Shown piece by piece: positions 1-58,884 of a stretch of DNA of 64,000 nucleotides. The translations under genes and the position numbers were made by a program. Origin of the DNA: Atopsyche davidsoni (taxonomy: Eukaryota > Arthropoda > Insecta > Trichoptera > Hydrobiosidae); assembly GCA_022113835.1 (NCBI GenBank), contig JAILWY010000006.1:9470501-9534500 (forward strand). The letters run 5' to 3'. Position 1 is the stretch's first letter, and the number at the start of each line of letters is the position of its first letter. Under the pieces are notes generated by a model that saw nothing but the letters and a program-made list of their open reading frames with translations, was not told the DNA's origin and did not search any database.

Positions 1-1854
1 ATACCTGTTATTCAGGTGTGCTTTATTAATTAACCAGTAGGTGTGGTTGCAAATATTTTTACCAAAACAAATATTCCAACTCGGAGAGCAAGCATACAAT
101 CCCGTTGTACTCACAAACCTTTCGTTTCATTTGAGGTTTCACTTCGGGTGAAGTCCACCCGCCAGACCGCTTCCCCGCCATGCTGTGTTTCGGCTTCGGT
201 GCCGAGGAAATGAAATTCAATTTCGCGCCGCGACCGCCTGACCTGCCCGACGGCTGAGACAACCGTCTCTTTGTTTTGTTTGAGACGCGTATTTCCGTTT
301 CCCACATCGATTGAGGCAAAAGTTAAGTGGGACTAATCAAGTGTAATGTGCAAAACAATATAAAACTATTCCTCTTAAACATCTACGCATTTTGTTATTC
401 GATTAGCTGTATGATGTGAATATATGAAAAATTGTTTAATATATGTTTTTATTTCATTTTCATAAACTAACAGTCATTGATAAAATATGTGCAATATAAG
501 ATATAACAATCAAATAATAATAAATTATATTTAAATAATTTTGTACTAGATTATAGATACTATATATGTATTGATAAATCGTTTTACTCTCATAAAATGT
601 CATGCCTACTAACAAACTATTACGCTGTTGTTTATTGCATGAAGATTTCTTTAATAACTCATGAAGCATATTTTTTTCACCCAATTTCATATTTTATAAT
701 AAACTATTTAGAAAATTTTGCTTTTATATCCTTGATTACGTGACATTAAAAAAAAGTAAAGTTAGTTGAGAATCGAATGATCAATTTTACATACAGTGTT
801 ACAAGTCACAGGCGTATATTTAAACACATTAACGTGTATTGTAATTCACAATACAAACATAATATTTTATCACATTTAAAATCGTAATGTGTGATCTTTT
901 ATACTTAAAAAAGATGTGCTAAATTCTTAAGCACATAACTCATACACTAACAAAACCACCTGTCATATTTATCTCACCACCAGCTTCATCACCGGCCGCA
1001 GAGCTTTCAATCACAATCACCTCCGACAGCCCATCGTCCAGCAATCCACATAAACCGTTTGCAGCAACGCAAAGTAAATACTGTACAAGTATATTACAAA
1101 AGCATATAAATATACATAAAGATGCAGCGTAAGTCTCCGTGTTGCAACGACCCGCGCGGCCAGGTGATCGCTTTCTTATGACAAGCATGTAATTTTGTTG
1201 CACCAGGCCCATGAGCAATAAAATATACGCGAGAGTAATTTTACAGCAGCTTATTTTGGACAAAATAATACTTGTAGCTTTTAGTAAAAAAAAAACAAGC
1301 TAAGCGATGCTTAAAGACCCTGCGTACAACATGATCGGTTCTGAACCTTTTTGAAATCGAAAATAAGTTACCTGAAATAGCGATTTTTTTTTTAATGAAT
1401 ATGATAATTTAAAAATATTGAGATATGACCAGTTTTGCTAACACCTTCAAGACTCTGCTTGAAGATGCTAATCTGGGTCGTTGTCTAGTTGCGTTAAAAA
1501 TTTAACTATGATATTAAATCCTAAGTAAATGTATTTTGTATCACAATAAATATGTCGAAAACGGTTGATGCCAAAACCATTGCGTCACTCATTAGAACCA
1601 GTAAAAAAAAAAGGGCGCCTTCATTTCCCCTTCTCACATCAACGGATATGTCTTGGGTTCACTCAGCAAATAAAACATACGAAATCAGTGAAACTAAAAT
1701 ATAAGTTAAATTCAAATGCCCCGTATAAATTGTGTCCTTGTATCCTTGTGGGGTCCATTTTCAATCTCACCCGTATGAATACAGTTAATATGGCTTCAAC
1801 ATGAGAGTCCAGTATATTGAGACTATTTTTTATTTAATTTGTCGAATATATAAA

Positions 1855-1985
1855 CGTAATGCCCCGCATCACGTGTGGTTGTGCGTGCGTGGGAGGCTAT
1901 GCAAATCGAGAGCCCTCGTGGCCGGGGCCGTTGTTTTTGTCTGTCATCTTGGAATATTAAAGCTCCCATTTGCATACACAGTAAC
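1855..1985. promoter_or_regulatory. Possible regulatory block with paired POU octamers
   Basis: GC-richer than its surroundings and non-repetitive. Contains ATGCAAAT at 1899-1906 and its inverse ATTTGCAT at 1968-1975, both exact octamer motifs bound by POU-domain factors, plus an E-box CACGTG at 1870-1875. Function is inferred from motifs only. Confidence 0.3.
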
Positions 1986-2789
1986 TTTCCATTCGGGAGT
2001 TAAGCTCTCGGCTTTGTGGAGGCTTTTTTTTATTTATCGATTCGAATTATCAACGCATTGATAATAGGATTAAAGGTTTACTTGTGAAATTAGGTTATGG
2101 ATATTTGGGTTATAGTAAAGTCTACATATTGCCTATACTAAATGAAAGAAAAGCTAGCACGTGGACTGTATATAAACAGAACTCTGATTTCTAATGTTTT
2201 TTTAAAAAATATTTATAATATAGTTATATTAGAGAAATGAACAAACAAAGATCACGATGTTACTCATGCTGCATATTTATACAATCACTGAAGGTGGTAC
2301 CAAAACCTTGAAAGACAAAACCACTTCAAATAAAAAATACTATACATTTATAATTTTTTTAGGTCGTTTTGAATGCAAACATGCATTTGCAAAAAATAAT
2401 TTCACAACAATGAATTTTACTTTTATAGATCTTGTTACTTCTTTGACAGTTTTGAATAATTTTATAATACTACGATAATTGTTTCAATGACACTGTATAA
2501 AAAATAATCAGTTGACTATAAAATCAATATTAAATATTTTTTTTTTTACACATGTCAGACTATGTTATTCAAAATGCATAAAATTTATCGAAAGTCAATA
2601 ATAATTTTGCCTTTCACGAGCTTCTTCAGAATCCTTTTATCTAAGATTTTATTTTTATTGTTTACGCATGGAAAATTACAAAATAAACCCGCACGCCGTT
2701 GATGAAGAAAATATATAAAAAAACTATTTTAATTTCCTGCTGAATCTAGATAGGGGGTATACAAAAGATAACGGAGGTGCTGTGTTTAT

Positions 2790-2960
2790 TGGGGTAAATT
2801 AAAAACCTTGTTAATGCGAGTCCAGTGCATTAGCGGTCCTCGTTAGAGGGTCTACCCCAATTAATTCAGTTCGAGCATAATTATCGTAGGCCCGCGGATG
2901 CGCCTTTCTCGCCAGCCTCTCCCCGTTCTGAATTACCTTTACATAAATTATTTCCTCGAT
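2790..2960. promoter_or_regulatory. Possible regulatory block with homeodomain-type sites
   Basis: A non-repetitive, mixed-GC stretch with several TAAT/ATTA cores (gttaatgc, caattaatt, cataattatc) next to GC-rich segments, typical in texture of conserved insect enhancers. No coding frame. Confidence 0.2.
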
Positions 2961-5900
2961 TACTGTTGCTTGGTATTATCAAATATAATACTCCAGAAAT
3001 GATTATTCATTAATTAAAAAAAAAAAATGTCTTATAATTTTTAAATGAAATATTTATAGTGATTTTCTATGTTTTATTTGTTAACGCGACTAGTTTTATC
3101 AAAATTGGCATATTAGAGCAGAAGCTGCTTAGGGTGTTGTTGAAATTTGTTGCGCCAGTAAATAAAAATGTAAACGATCACATAAAAAATATATATTTTA
3201 AATGAAATATAATAATGGATTTCCAATTAATATTTTTAAAAAAGCTCAGTAATAGTTTTTTTTATGAAATCATCAAATTGATTATTGACAGTACCTTATA
3301 AGAATATAATATGACTTGTTTACTTTTAAAACTCTTTCTGGAAGTTTTTCTTGTTTTTAAGTGATTTGCCATAGAAAAATTAAAAGCAGTATTTTTTTTG
3401 TATTTTGTGGCCTATATAAGTAATAAATTGTAATGCTTATAGAAATAATAATTGGTTTGATTTTTTTGTGAAACTGTATGTTTGCCAAATGCCTTTTATT
3501 AGACATTTGTGTGTAATTTATTTGTATGTAAATAAAAACGAAAATTTATTGCTATAAAAATTTAAAATTATGGCAAATAAATTAAAAATGGTTTTAACTT
3601 AAAATGCATGTTTAAATTCTTCGTATTTTTTAAATCTAAATTAATGATATTTGATTAATATGATTTTTATACATATATCATATAGTAAAATATTTAAAAT
3701 TTAATAATGGATACTATAAAGCGGTACCTCTAAAAACGATAAATAATATATTATAAGTTACATTTAACGGGGGTTTAAAAATAAATACACCTTCATTATA
3801 ACGGGTCATCCTATTGTAAGCAGCTATGTATACGTGCGTATACATAAAAGAATATACTTATTACTATTAATGAAAGGCTTAGTACTGTATAGGCTATAAT
3901 GGCGATGATTCTATATTTTACGGTCATTTTTATGAGATTACTATCTGCATTTGGAAATCATCACAGAATATTTGCCGGCCTTAAGTAAATAAAAAAAACA
4001 CTTTGCGCACAATCCCGCTAAGAGAAAGTCAAAAAAGTTTACATATCATAGTCTATATGTATATCATATTATAAAATTTGCATATTTATTCAATAGATAA
4101 AAAACATTGTTTTTTTAATATATTATCCTTTTGACTTTGTTTCCAAATATGGCGCTATTTGATTACGTCATATACATATTGCGCATAATTTATTACATTT
4201 ATAATTTAAAATAAAAATTAGACAAGCAATTGTCACCCCTACGGAAGCATTCACTAATTTGAAGATATGAAAATATACAGCTGGTAATAAACGTCTACGA
4301 AACAAACAGAGAGAAATATGGAAAAAAATATTTAATTGAAAAAAAGATTTAAAAAAAAACAAACGAAAGAATGTTTTACAAAACAAAGGCAACAAAAGAA
4401 ATAAATGGAAAAAATGTATTAAAATAAAGAGATACATACATAATTATATACATCCGTGCTCTGGTGGGATATATTTACACGATGAAAATGTAATGCATTG
4501 AATGTACAAATTTTATATTCTACTTGTAATTTTTATCTGTCGGAGTGTAAATTATTAATATTGTTAACACAACATCTATAATAAATAAACATTATTTATT
4601 ATAAGTTCAAATTTAGATGGAGTATATGTTTTTCAGAATTTTTTTACCTGGTAACCTGTAGAGTGATTATGGACTTTAGTTCTCCTATTGTCTAAGCTTG
4701 AATGACTTCCAGGTGTAGATAAAATATATAAATAACTACAATTGTTAAAGGGTAGTATAAAACACCGGTATTATCATTTTTACAATCCTAATTTAAGCAA
4801 AAGAGCTGTCATATATAATATTCAAATATATATTTCATTAAAAAAAATTCGTCAAATAAAATAGGCTTTGCAGTAGAACTATAGTAAATAAAAATGGAGA
4901 GAGAGGTTTTATTAATACTTTTGAAATCTGGCTTTGGATAAGCATGGCACTTGCTTTTCTTGATTTCGACGTATTATTTTGGCATTCAACACAAGAGAGG
5001 CGGCCAAAAATAGATACAATAGATAAAAATCTTGTAACCACACACCTATTATTAAGTAAGCAAGAATTTTTCATTGTAAATAATATTCAAATTTTAATGC
5101 GTCTAGGACTGTAAGTTATGCAGATATTTATTATCACTCTAAACTTGTATTCGTTTTCTCATTAAAGATACACACCAGCGAAACATTCGCATGCCAAATC
5201 GGACAAGACTATTAATTAAGATCCAAAATAAGATACGACCAGAAAAAATTAAACCCTGGTGCCTCGGGCTATTCTTTACGAAGAAGTATTGAACAATTCT
5301 TTTAAAATTCCCAATCAAATCCTTTCTAGTCTTTGAGGCGTAACGCATTGAGAGACTTTGTTATATTTGACTATGTTATATTATGGGGATTTGTTTAAAG
5401 TCTACATCCATCCAATATCATAAAAACAATCCAAAAGTATCCAAGCAGGTATCGCTTGACTGAAATTGAATACAATATTTTCAAATTGATATATTCTCTT
5501 TGAAATCGATTCGATTCAATTTAATTTATTTTTGCTACTGCTCTATACTTTTATGCAAAGTTCGCTGTAACCGGCTTCAGATGTATGTCAAACCTAGATT
5601 ATTTTTTATATTTTTGCTTTTGGTTACATTGATACTGTGTGTTTATGGCTAGAGTAACTATAAGTAATTAGTAATTATCTAATTATAAAGGCAAATATAC
5701 CTACTTACAATATTGAATGTTAATGTAATGCTAAGTATATGCATATAAAACATAAGCAATATGTATGATAAAGTAACAAGAATTAAAAAAAAAATAAAAT
5801 TATAAATACATTGGTACAGTATTACAACATCCATATTATCGCTCCGGGGAATTCGAGTATAATTTATATACATTTTAAGCATCTCTTTGTAATTAGATTG

Positions 5901-6035
5901 TGATAATAAGATCATAGATACATTTTCAGTTCAGTGGTCTAAACATGAGGGGCGTCGGAATGTGGGTAGATAGAAAATATAATGGCATAGCGAAGGACTG
6001 CCGGGGCTTAGGTGAGATGGACTGTAGTTTAGCAG

Positions 6036-6036
6036 G

Positions 6037-6090
<54 letters not shown>
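6036..6090. repeat. Compound microsatellite (AC)n(AT)n
   Basis: About nine AC units followed by about 18 AT units, uninterrupted. The apparent minus-strand protein of alternating I-Y and V-C is an artefact of this repeat. Confidence 0.95.
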
Positions 6091-6092
<2 letters not shown>

Positions 6093-6251
6093 TCTCCGTA
6101 GTGGAATCGGAATGATTGTGGAGGGATGTGTTTGTAGCTTGCTGCAGGAGTATCAAATCTAAACGTCAGAGCTTTGTAAAGAAAGGAATATACCAATTTA
6201 CGGATTGGTCAATCAGATGCGTATTTATTACCCATTACGGGTTTATTATAT

Positions 6252-6375
6252 TATTACTAATATGATCACGCAAACCACACATCCTACACAAATCACGATG
6301 ATATTTTTCTGAGAGTTTCTTTAAGTCATCTTCTATATATGAACTAATGTGCCTAATCATATTAGTAATAAAGGA
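6252..6375. repeat. Small TIR/foldback element adjoining the pogo MITE
   Basis: attactaatatgat (about 6256) and atcatattagtaat (about 6358) form an inverted repeat about 115 bp apart. The interior (ctgagagtttctttaagtca and following) recurs at 42917-43030, where it is a longer hairpin. Both copies are preceded by ggtcaatcagatgcgtattt, so the repeat family is wider than the inverted repeat. Confidence 0.5.
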
Positions 6376-6380
6376 ATATA

Positions 6381-6740
6381 CAGTAATACCCCGCTTTACG
6401 CGACCCCGTTATGCGCGGTTTCACTTTTCGGAATTTCAAATTTCGCGTTAAAATGCCTCGCATTACGCGAATTTCTTATTTGAAGAATTTCTATGAACAA
6501 AATGCAGTCATTGACTTCTCTTAACAATTAAAAACAGCGTTGAGTGTTATGAACGTATTTTACAAGAACGTAGAAGAAACACTACACAAAAGACAATATA
6601 TGTATTTTTCAGTAAAAATAACATGCAATACTGCATAAAGTGATTGATTCAAATGATTCGTATTTTTTTGTATTTTGTTGTTTAATCGTAAACCCCGATA
6701 TACGCGAATTTCACTTACCGCGTAAAGCGGGGTATTACTG
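6381..6740. mobile_element. pogo/Tigger-type MITE with perfect 22-bp TIRs
   Basis: 360 bp bounded by cagtaataccccgctttacg (22 bp identical as an inverted repeat, continuing imperfectly) and flanked by TA on both sides, the target duplication of Tc1/mariner/pogo elements. Internal sub-terminal repeats such as cgcgaatttc/aatttcgcg are present. No transposase frame, so it is non-autonomous. The perfect ends suggest a fairly recent insertion. Confidence 0.85.
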
Positions 6741-6756
6741 TATAATATTACGCAGA

Positions 6757-6875
6757 CGTTTCCTTCCAATATAAAACTGCGGTGTAGTACACTACACCAT
6801 TTTCCCCTAAGAAAACCATGAACACTGGCTCAGCATTAGTCTCGGTGAAGTGGTCGCCAACCTTCTTTGCATTTG
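6757..6875 (+). mobile_element. Interspersed LINE-tail-like repeat, copy 1
   Basis: Matches 16160-16280 over 'gcagacgtttccttccaata', 'ctgcggtgtag', 'accatgaacactggctcagc' and 'tggtcgccaacct'. The minus-strand open frame across it is a shadow. Confidence 0.45.
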
Positions 6876-7564
6876 ATGAAAAATGTTTATATGATTCGAG
6901 AACCTGTTTAATGTCACGGCAAAAATAAATTTTACAAACCGATCTACTTCCATTCTGAGGTCCACCGGTCGCCTTCCATTTACGGCAGCCAGTTCCTCCG
7001 GGTCTAACTGTTCTGGTGATGCGCCGGTTTTCGTGGGTCCCCATGGAGGTGGTCTGGTCTGCGATTATGTCACGAGGAATGTCGACTTGCCCATTGCCGG
7101 AGAGGAATGAATTTCTCTCGAGCGGATTTCATGGAGTTTTCAGATGCGTGGGAGAATTCGCATTGCATTCGCAGTATAGCAATTGATATGTATTAAATGC
7201 GTTTCGCAGTGCTATGCGGTAGTAGCGCGCAGTTTCTTGCTGATTATACAGTGTGCTCTTGTTATTATGATGCAAAACTTTGTATTATATTTAATAAGAG
7301 AAACTAACAGTGGCTTGTCTTTAATTAGCATAAGAATACTAGCTTGTTCTTTTCGCGTGTTTTTTCTAGTGAAACGGTTTAAGATCAGAAACAAAACAAA
7401 CCTGTTTTATTTATTCGAGATTGAAACGAGAATTAATTTAACAGTCAAATGTTATTTAAAATTATGGTAGCAAACCAATTAATGAAATGTTAAAATTGTT
7501 ATAATATCAACGGCTTTAGTTCATAGAATATGCAAATATGAAATGATCATTTATCATAATATAT

Positions 7565-7753
7565 TTATAATGATAAAAGTAGCTTTGTATTTTGTCTTCA
7601 CTTTGAGTTTATTATATTTTTTGCATTACTAAACTCAGTTCAGTTAGTTATGCATCTGATGATGACCTAGTCTATTTGGTCGAAACTAGTCATGCAAAAA
7701 ATATAATATACTCAAAGTGAAGACAGGATACAAAGCTATTTTTATCATTATAA
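7565..7753. mobile_element. Foldback with hammerhead-like centre (Penelope-like/retrozyme-like remnant)
   Basis: Arms 7565-7626 and 7692-7753 are 62 bp with four mismatches as an inverted repeat. The 65-bp spacer contains ctgatga, a gacc/ggtc stem, gaaa and ctagtc (see the separate ncRNA entry). The right arm starts at the base after the predicted cleavage site. No reverse transcriptase is seen nearby. Terminal repeats with hammerhead motifs in direct or inverted arrangement are known for Penelope-like elements and retrozymes; the assignment here is inference. Confidence 0.5.
7650..7696 (+). ncRNA. Hammerhead-ribozyme-like motif
   Basis: Stem I atgcat (7650-7655) with atgca (7692-7696); core ctgatga (7656-7662); one extra t; stem II gacc (7664-7667) with ggtc (7678-7681) and a 10-base loop; gaaa (7682-7685); a very short stem III with the a-c/g-t pairs of 'actagt' and a 2-base loop; cleavage expected after c7691. 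The core residues match the hammerhead consensus except for the extra base before stem II. Minimal stem III forms are known from Penelope-like elements and usually work as dimers. Activity is not shown. Confidence 0.45.
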
Positions 7754-8910
7754 TAATGAATCTTCACCAATCAAATGCCTTGACCCTCAACAAGATCATT
7801 TATCATTAAAAAAATTTTTTATGTAAAAACTAAAAAAGAAAAATATCATTTTTCATAAAACTCAAGTACTACTCTGGCATTTTACTTGTACTTAAAAAAC
7901 AAAGAATTGTTTTTTTAATTAGTTTTTAATTTTACATCTATTTATTATTTTATGTACCACCTGTTGTGATTTTATTCCACGTGAATACAAGTAATAAAAA
8001 AATGTCGAATAGCTCAAAAAAATAATCTTAAATCGTAATAGAAATAATGATTAATTGTGTTTTATAACAAAGGTCTGCAATTAGTTCGTTATGTTGCTAC
8101 TAGATCTTGAAGATCAATTACATAAAAATATAAAAAAGATTGAACAAACAAACCCGCGAGGTCACAATTTTCAGCATGCAATTTTAAATCAGACAATTTC
8201 AGGACGTTGACTGATATCATTTGCTGCCGATCGTAGAAACTATTAAATATATTATTTAGTCATTATATAAGCGTGCAAAGTTTTTATTCAGAAACATGAT
8301 AGCAAGAATTTATATCATTGTCAGGATATCCTGTTAAAAAACGGTGTCATAACAAATCGAATATATAATTAAAACTTCTTTGTATTATGTTTAGAGTCCC
8401 GTAAAAACTATGATCTTTGCTGTAAGTAAAACAAATAAAAAAAGTTTCTTGAAATCCATTTATTGCTGCGAGGATATTAAATATAAACTTGACATTGTAA
8501 AATAATTTAGCTCTTATATGATGACTTTTGTTTGTAAAAAATCAATTGAATTTTTTTTCAAACCATTTTACATATAACTCGTTTTTATATAACCCTTAAG
8601 AGTAAAATAAATACCTTCTTGTTTGTTATCATTTGTATGTCTTTATAATTAAGTCAGTTTCAGAAAGAAGTACAAGAATACTTAAATATGTAAATTAAAA
8701 CCTATGTATAACGTTAGTAGTATTTATCTCACAACAAAGGATAAAGCAAATGCTATATGCAGCCTTTATAACAAAGATTTAATTAGGTTAATATTTTTAC
8801 ATTAACATAAATTTAAATGCTTTTAAAATATCTTCAACCCGGGTAGCTTTTTTTTAGAGCAATTGTCCTCTTTAAGCGTTTAAAAATATAATATTTTTAG
8901 ATGATTTTTT

Positions 8911-9034
8911 GGTTTCGTGGGTGTTAAGCTGCTTAGAGTTTTCAGTCTTTCAAAGTTTTGGTGCAGGGACTTTGATGATAATCCCAGCAAAATGGAGGAC
9001 GGTAAACATCAAGCAGCTGAACACCCATAAAACC
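8911..9034. repeat. Small foldback (24-bp arms)
   Basis: Arms 8911-8934 and 9011-9034 (ggtttcgtgggtgttaagct... and its near complement) pair at 21 of 24 positions around a 76-bp spacer. Probably a MITE or foldback remnant; no target duplication was identified. Confidence 0.55.
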
Positions 9035-11228
9035 TTCAAATTATCAAATAACAATGGATGCCCAAGCCTACGAACATAACTATCTTACATTTCCTCTGCT
9101 ATGTAGTTTCAAAACACACATCCTTTTAGTCCAGATTAATGACTGGATCAGGTTTAATATTTATTATCTACATTAGAGATTGTTACATATAATAAACTTG
9201 AATGTTGTCTGCGTTTTATCATGCGAGCAGCTAACTGTTTTATCATGTCAAAACTAATTAGTTTTGTCGATTGAAATTTTAATAGTTGCTTTTAATTAAC
9301 TGTTATACTGACGTCACTTTGGATAAACAGCCGAGGTATTTATAAAAGTTTTTATGTATCATATTATGTTTCATTCATTACGATTACAATAATCCTTTTC
9401 TTATCTTTTACATGCATTATTTTAAATTTTTATAAGTGGGCTGCAATTGTAGCAAAAACCGGTATTATTTCTGATAATTTCTTTACAACGTTAATGTGTC
9501 ACTGAAGGGGTTGGCTCGGCATCAAGTACTGAGGCTCGATATCTCTTACCGTACAAAGCTTCACCCCCTTCAGGACAGATGCCCAAAAGGCTTTCAGTAA
9601 CCGTGCTACAATTGAGACATGTCTGTAGCAGCTTCTCGCGGGGGTTCCCAGTAGCAGCTTATCGGGAAACCAGATTCTGAGGGCGATGCTGGTAGTCTGA
9701 CTGCTCGTATGCAGCCGCGGAGACTTAGCCTGAACTCAGACTTAGACTTAGAATTAGAGTATTAAGGATTATTATTTATTCTAAAATTGCATGAAATCTG
9801 TAAAATAATACCATAGAAATATTCACAATTATTTTAAATTTTTTTCTTAGAAATTATTGTGATCCTTGAATATAAGTTTATAAAAAAACTTGATTATTAT
9901 ATTTTAATGTCACGGCTAGAACTATTAATACTTATTGAATACTTATTAATTATTTATTCTCAGTGATTTTCGATCTCGATTTTCATCGAGTGTGTTGTTC
10001 AATATCGACATCTCGTTCAGGCTCATAGCAAATACATAAAAAATACAATAACTTGTATGAATAGACCCAATCTCAAATATGTCACATTTGATATGTATTT
10101 TGCTTGCGTTTTTGATATTTGTCCAAATGATGTAAAACGCGTTTTGATGCAAAGAAATGTTATAGGGTCAGAATATCATAAAAGATGGACTGGAAGATGC
10201 TAGGTTTTTTTTGTTTGTCCTTTGACGAAACAGTGATGAATAAATCAAAGATTCAAAAAAGGTTTATATACAGTTTACTAGAAAATATAGAAATATTCAT
10301 GGGATTTTTGGGGTTTCATTATTATATAGACTTCAATATCATAGCGTAAGTAAATACTAAATAAAAAAATAAGGTTTAATTTTTTTTGTCTCGCTTTAAA
10401 GCTACATAAGATCAGACACAGTTTCATTAATTTATATTAAACACCTTACTGTATTTATTCGTAGAGCTATTGATGAAGCTAAGACAATTGAAATAAACAA
10501 TATGTCGTGCCATGGGTACTGACTTAGCTGTAGCAACGATAATTATTAAATATTTAATATATCCGCATTTTTCACATTGAAATTCAAAATGTTTTTGACA
10601 TGGTGACAAATTTGGATTTATTTCAAATTTGGCAATACTTATTGATAATACATTGGTTCGCGTTTATGTTGAATAGGCTTTAAAAATAATAATCTGTCCT
10701 GTATTAAGAGCTGGTGAGGGCTGTATTTGTTTTTTTTTATTTATTTATAGAAAAATGCCCGCAAATCGCTTCCGCACATTCATATAACTATTATTATTCT
10801 AACTCATCTGCAATAAAAAGCGATAGTGCAAGCTCAATTTTTTACCTGTGCTGCAAAAAAAAATGGTTTTTATATCGTTTGATATGTAAATCGATTACAT
10901 AAAAACATATTGTTCAGCTTATTTGAAATCATCTGAAATAAGAAGCGTCAGTAGTGATGACTTTATTATATTGCTCGATTTCGAAGAATGTCCAGGTACA
11001 GACACGTCAACCACTGGATGAATTAATTGTGAGCAGGTGATTGATGTACATCCTCCAACAATTAAGCAGGTTTCATAATACTTACAAAAAAACAACACAG
11101 TCGGCTGTCTGGCCGGAGCAAAGAGAGACATTAATTCTTAGAGCGGCGTTGGCGATTATTTGATTATGTTCTTAATGCAGTTGAGCCATCTTTTTTCATT
11201 ACCTGTCAGATAATACAATGTGTACTCC

Positions 11229-11280
11229 TGAAAAAAACCTTAACGGCTTCAGCCACAAGGCCGCTCGGAGGTTTTTTTCA
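11229..11280. repeat. Inverted repeat with perfect 12-bp arms
   Basis: tgaaaaaaacct (11229-11240) and aggtttttttca (11269-11280) are exact complements around a 28-base, GC-richer spacer. Possibly a small MITE remnant or a hairpin; function unknown. Confidence 0.6.
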
Positions 11281-11739
11281 TTGTTTTTTTTAATCAAAAC
11301 CTGATTATCGATTAAACAGCCACAGTTAAAATTAAAAAGATGTATTAAAAGTTATTGCTTCTGTCCGTTATAACGTATGAATTGTATTTTGACCGAGTCA
11401 TTCTAATTTGCATATCAAAGAAGACGGCGACATTCTTCGCAGATATAAATTAATTTTTACATTCACGACTGTTTTAAAAAGCTTCATTTATAAAATGCTA
11501 CAAATTAAGTTCATGAGTGTTTATAGTTCTAATGAACAAAGTATGAGATTAAGGATAGATAGATTATTATATATATTTAACCGATTAAATATTATTGTAA
11601 ATCAGTAAGTATTATGAATACAATTATCATACTAAACAATTTAACGAATCGTCTAAAAATAAAGTATAAAACAATATATTTTCATCAATTAAAAAAAAAT
11701 TACTAACAAATTATAAAGTTCTCTATTTCAGGAAATACT

Positions 11740-12070
11740 ATGAATTTTAAAACGCCGCGTATCACAAATCAATTACGATTTCCCCGCAATTAGCCCCGTA
11801 TTGTTCAAAGCTTATGAGAATTTATTTGATCCAAATTCAGTCACAGCAGGTTTTGCGGGATTTATGGGCTAGATATATTTATGTGTTATTGTTGGCCCGC
11901 GATATTATTTGTCCACCCCCCTGTGCGGCTGAATGTATTGAATATTAATAGAAACAGGGCCGACCACATAGCATTACCTCCGGAGTACATTGAATACCTG
12001 CGTTTTGCATAGCCCGTATGCTAATTTGAACCTGTTCAGGGTATAAATAGATTTAGTACTCATAAATTTC
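11740..12070. promoter_or_regulatory. Possible regulatory block 430 bp before exon a
   Basis: A non-repetitive GC-richer stretch with caattagcc, tttatgggct (Cad/Hox-like), ATGCTAAT at 12018-12025 (octamer-like) and no open frame. The clear contrast with the AT-rich flanks suggests conserved non-coding sequence. Confidence 0.25.
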
Positions 12071-12497
12071 AGAGATAGCGGGGTTTTATTTTTAACAATA
12101 AGAACTGTTCTTATGTTAGGTGTTTATTCTGTGACGAAACAGTGAGAGGCAATATAGTAACGCTTATTGCTTAGAATTTAATACCAATAATACACCGAAG
12201 CACAGTGGTTAGATTTGGTATGATAGATAGAATTTTTTTAATTTAACACTGACGTTACGATACGAAAGCACAGTGGTTCGAATGTATATAATAGAAAGAC
12301 AATTTTTTGCATATCTAACTAGTTTATTTCATTCAAGATATACTAGAGTTTAAAACACTTGCTAATGCTTTTAACTGCTTATCCAAAAATCAATTATAAT
12401 ATTAAATTATATTTCGTATATTTAAAAAATTATAAGTGAAAAATCTGAATGCTCAAAAAGTGTTTATTATTTGTATTTAAATATTTTTTTTTAACAG

Positions 12498-58884
<46,387 letters not shown>

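Larger units (their letters stand above)
1..12497. other. Non-coding region upstream of first visible Sema5c exon (probably intron)
   Basis: No open frame here has recognisable homology or a convincing exon structure. The first visible Sema5c exon opens in the middle of a codon and lacks signal peptide and Sema start, so at least one coding exon lies further upstream, which makes this stretch probable intron rather than intergenic DNA. It is very AT-rich with long A and T runs. It contains the separately listed simple repeat near 6.05 kb, TIR element at 6.4-6.7 kb, foldbacks at 6.25, 7.6 and 8.9 kb, and GC-richer blocks near 1.9, 2.8 and 11.8 kb. A moderately GC-rich block at 9500-9740 with repeated 'cagcttctcg/cagcttatcg' wording is unidentified. 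Nothing was seen in the remaining AT-rich parts. Confidence 0.6.

Noticed and set aside
940..1263. 107-codon minus-strand open frame with hydrophobic start
   Set aside because: No family match, and the amino-acid pattern looks random. A signal-peptide-like start alone is not enough.
5926..6156. Minus-strand open frame with long alternating Ile-Tyr and Val-Cys runs
   Set aside because: It is the translation of the (AC)n(AT)n microsatellite, not a gene.
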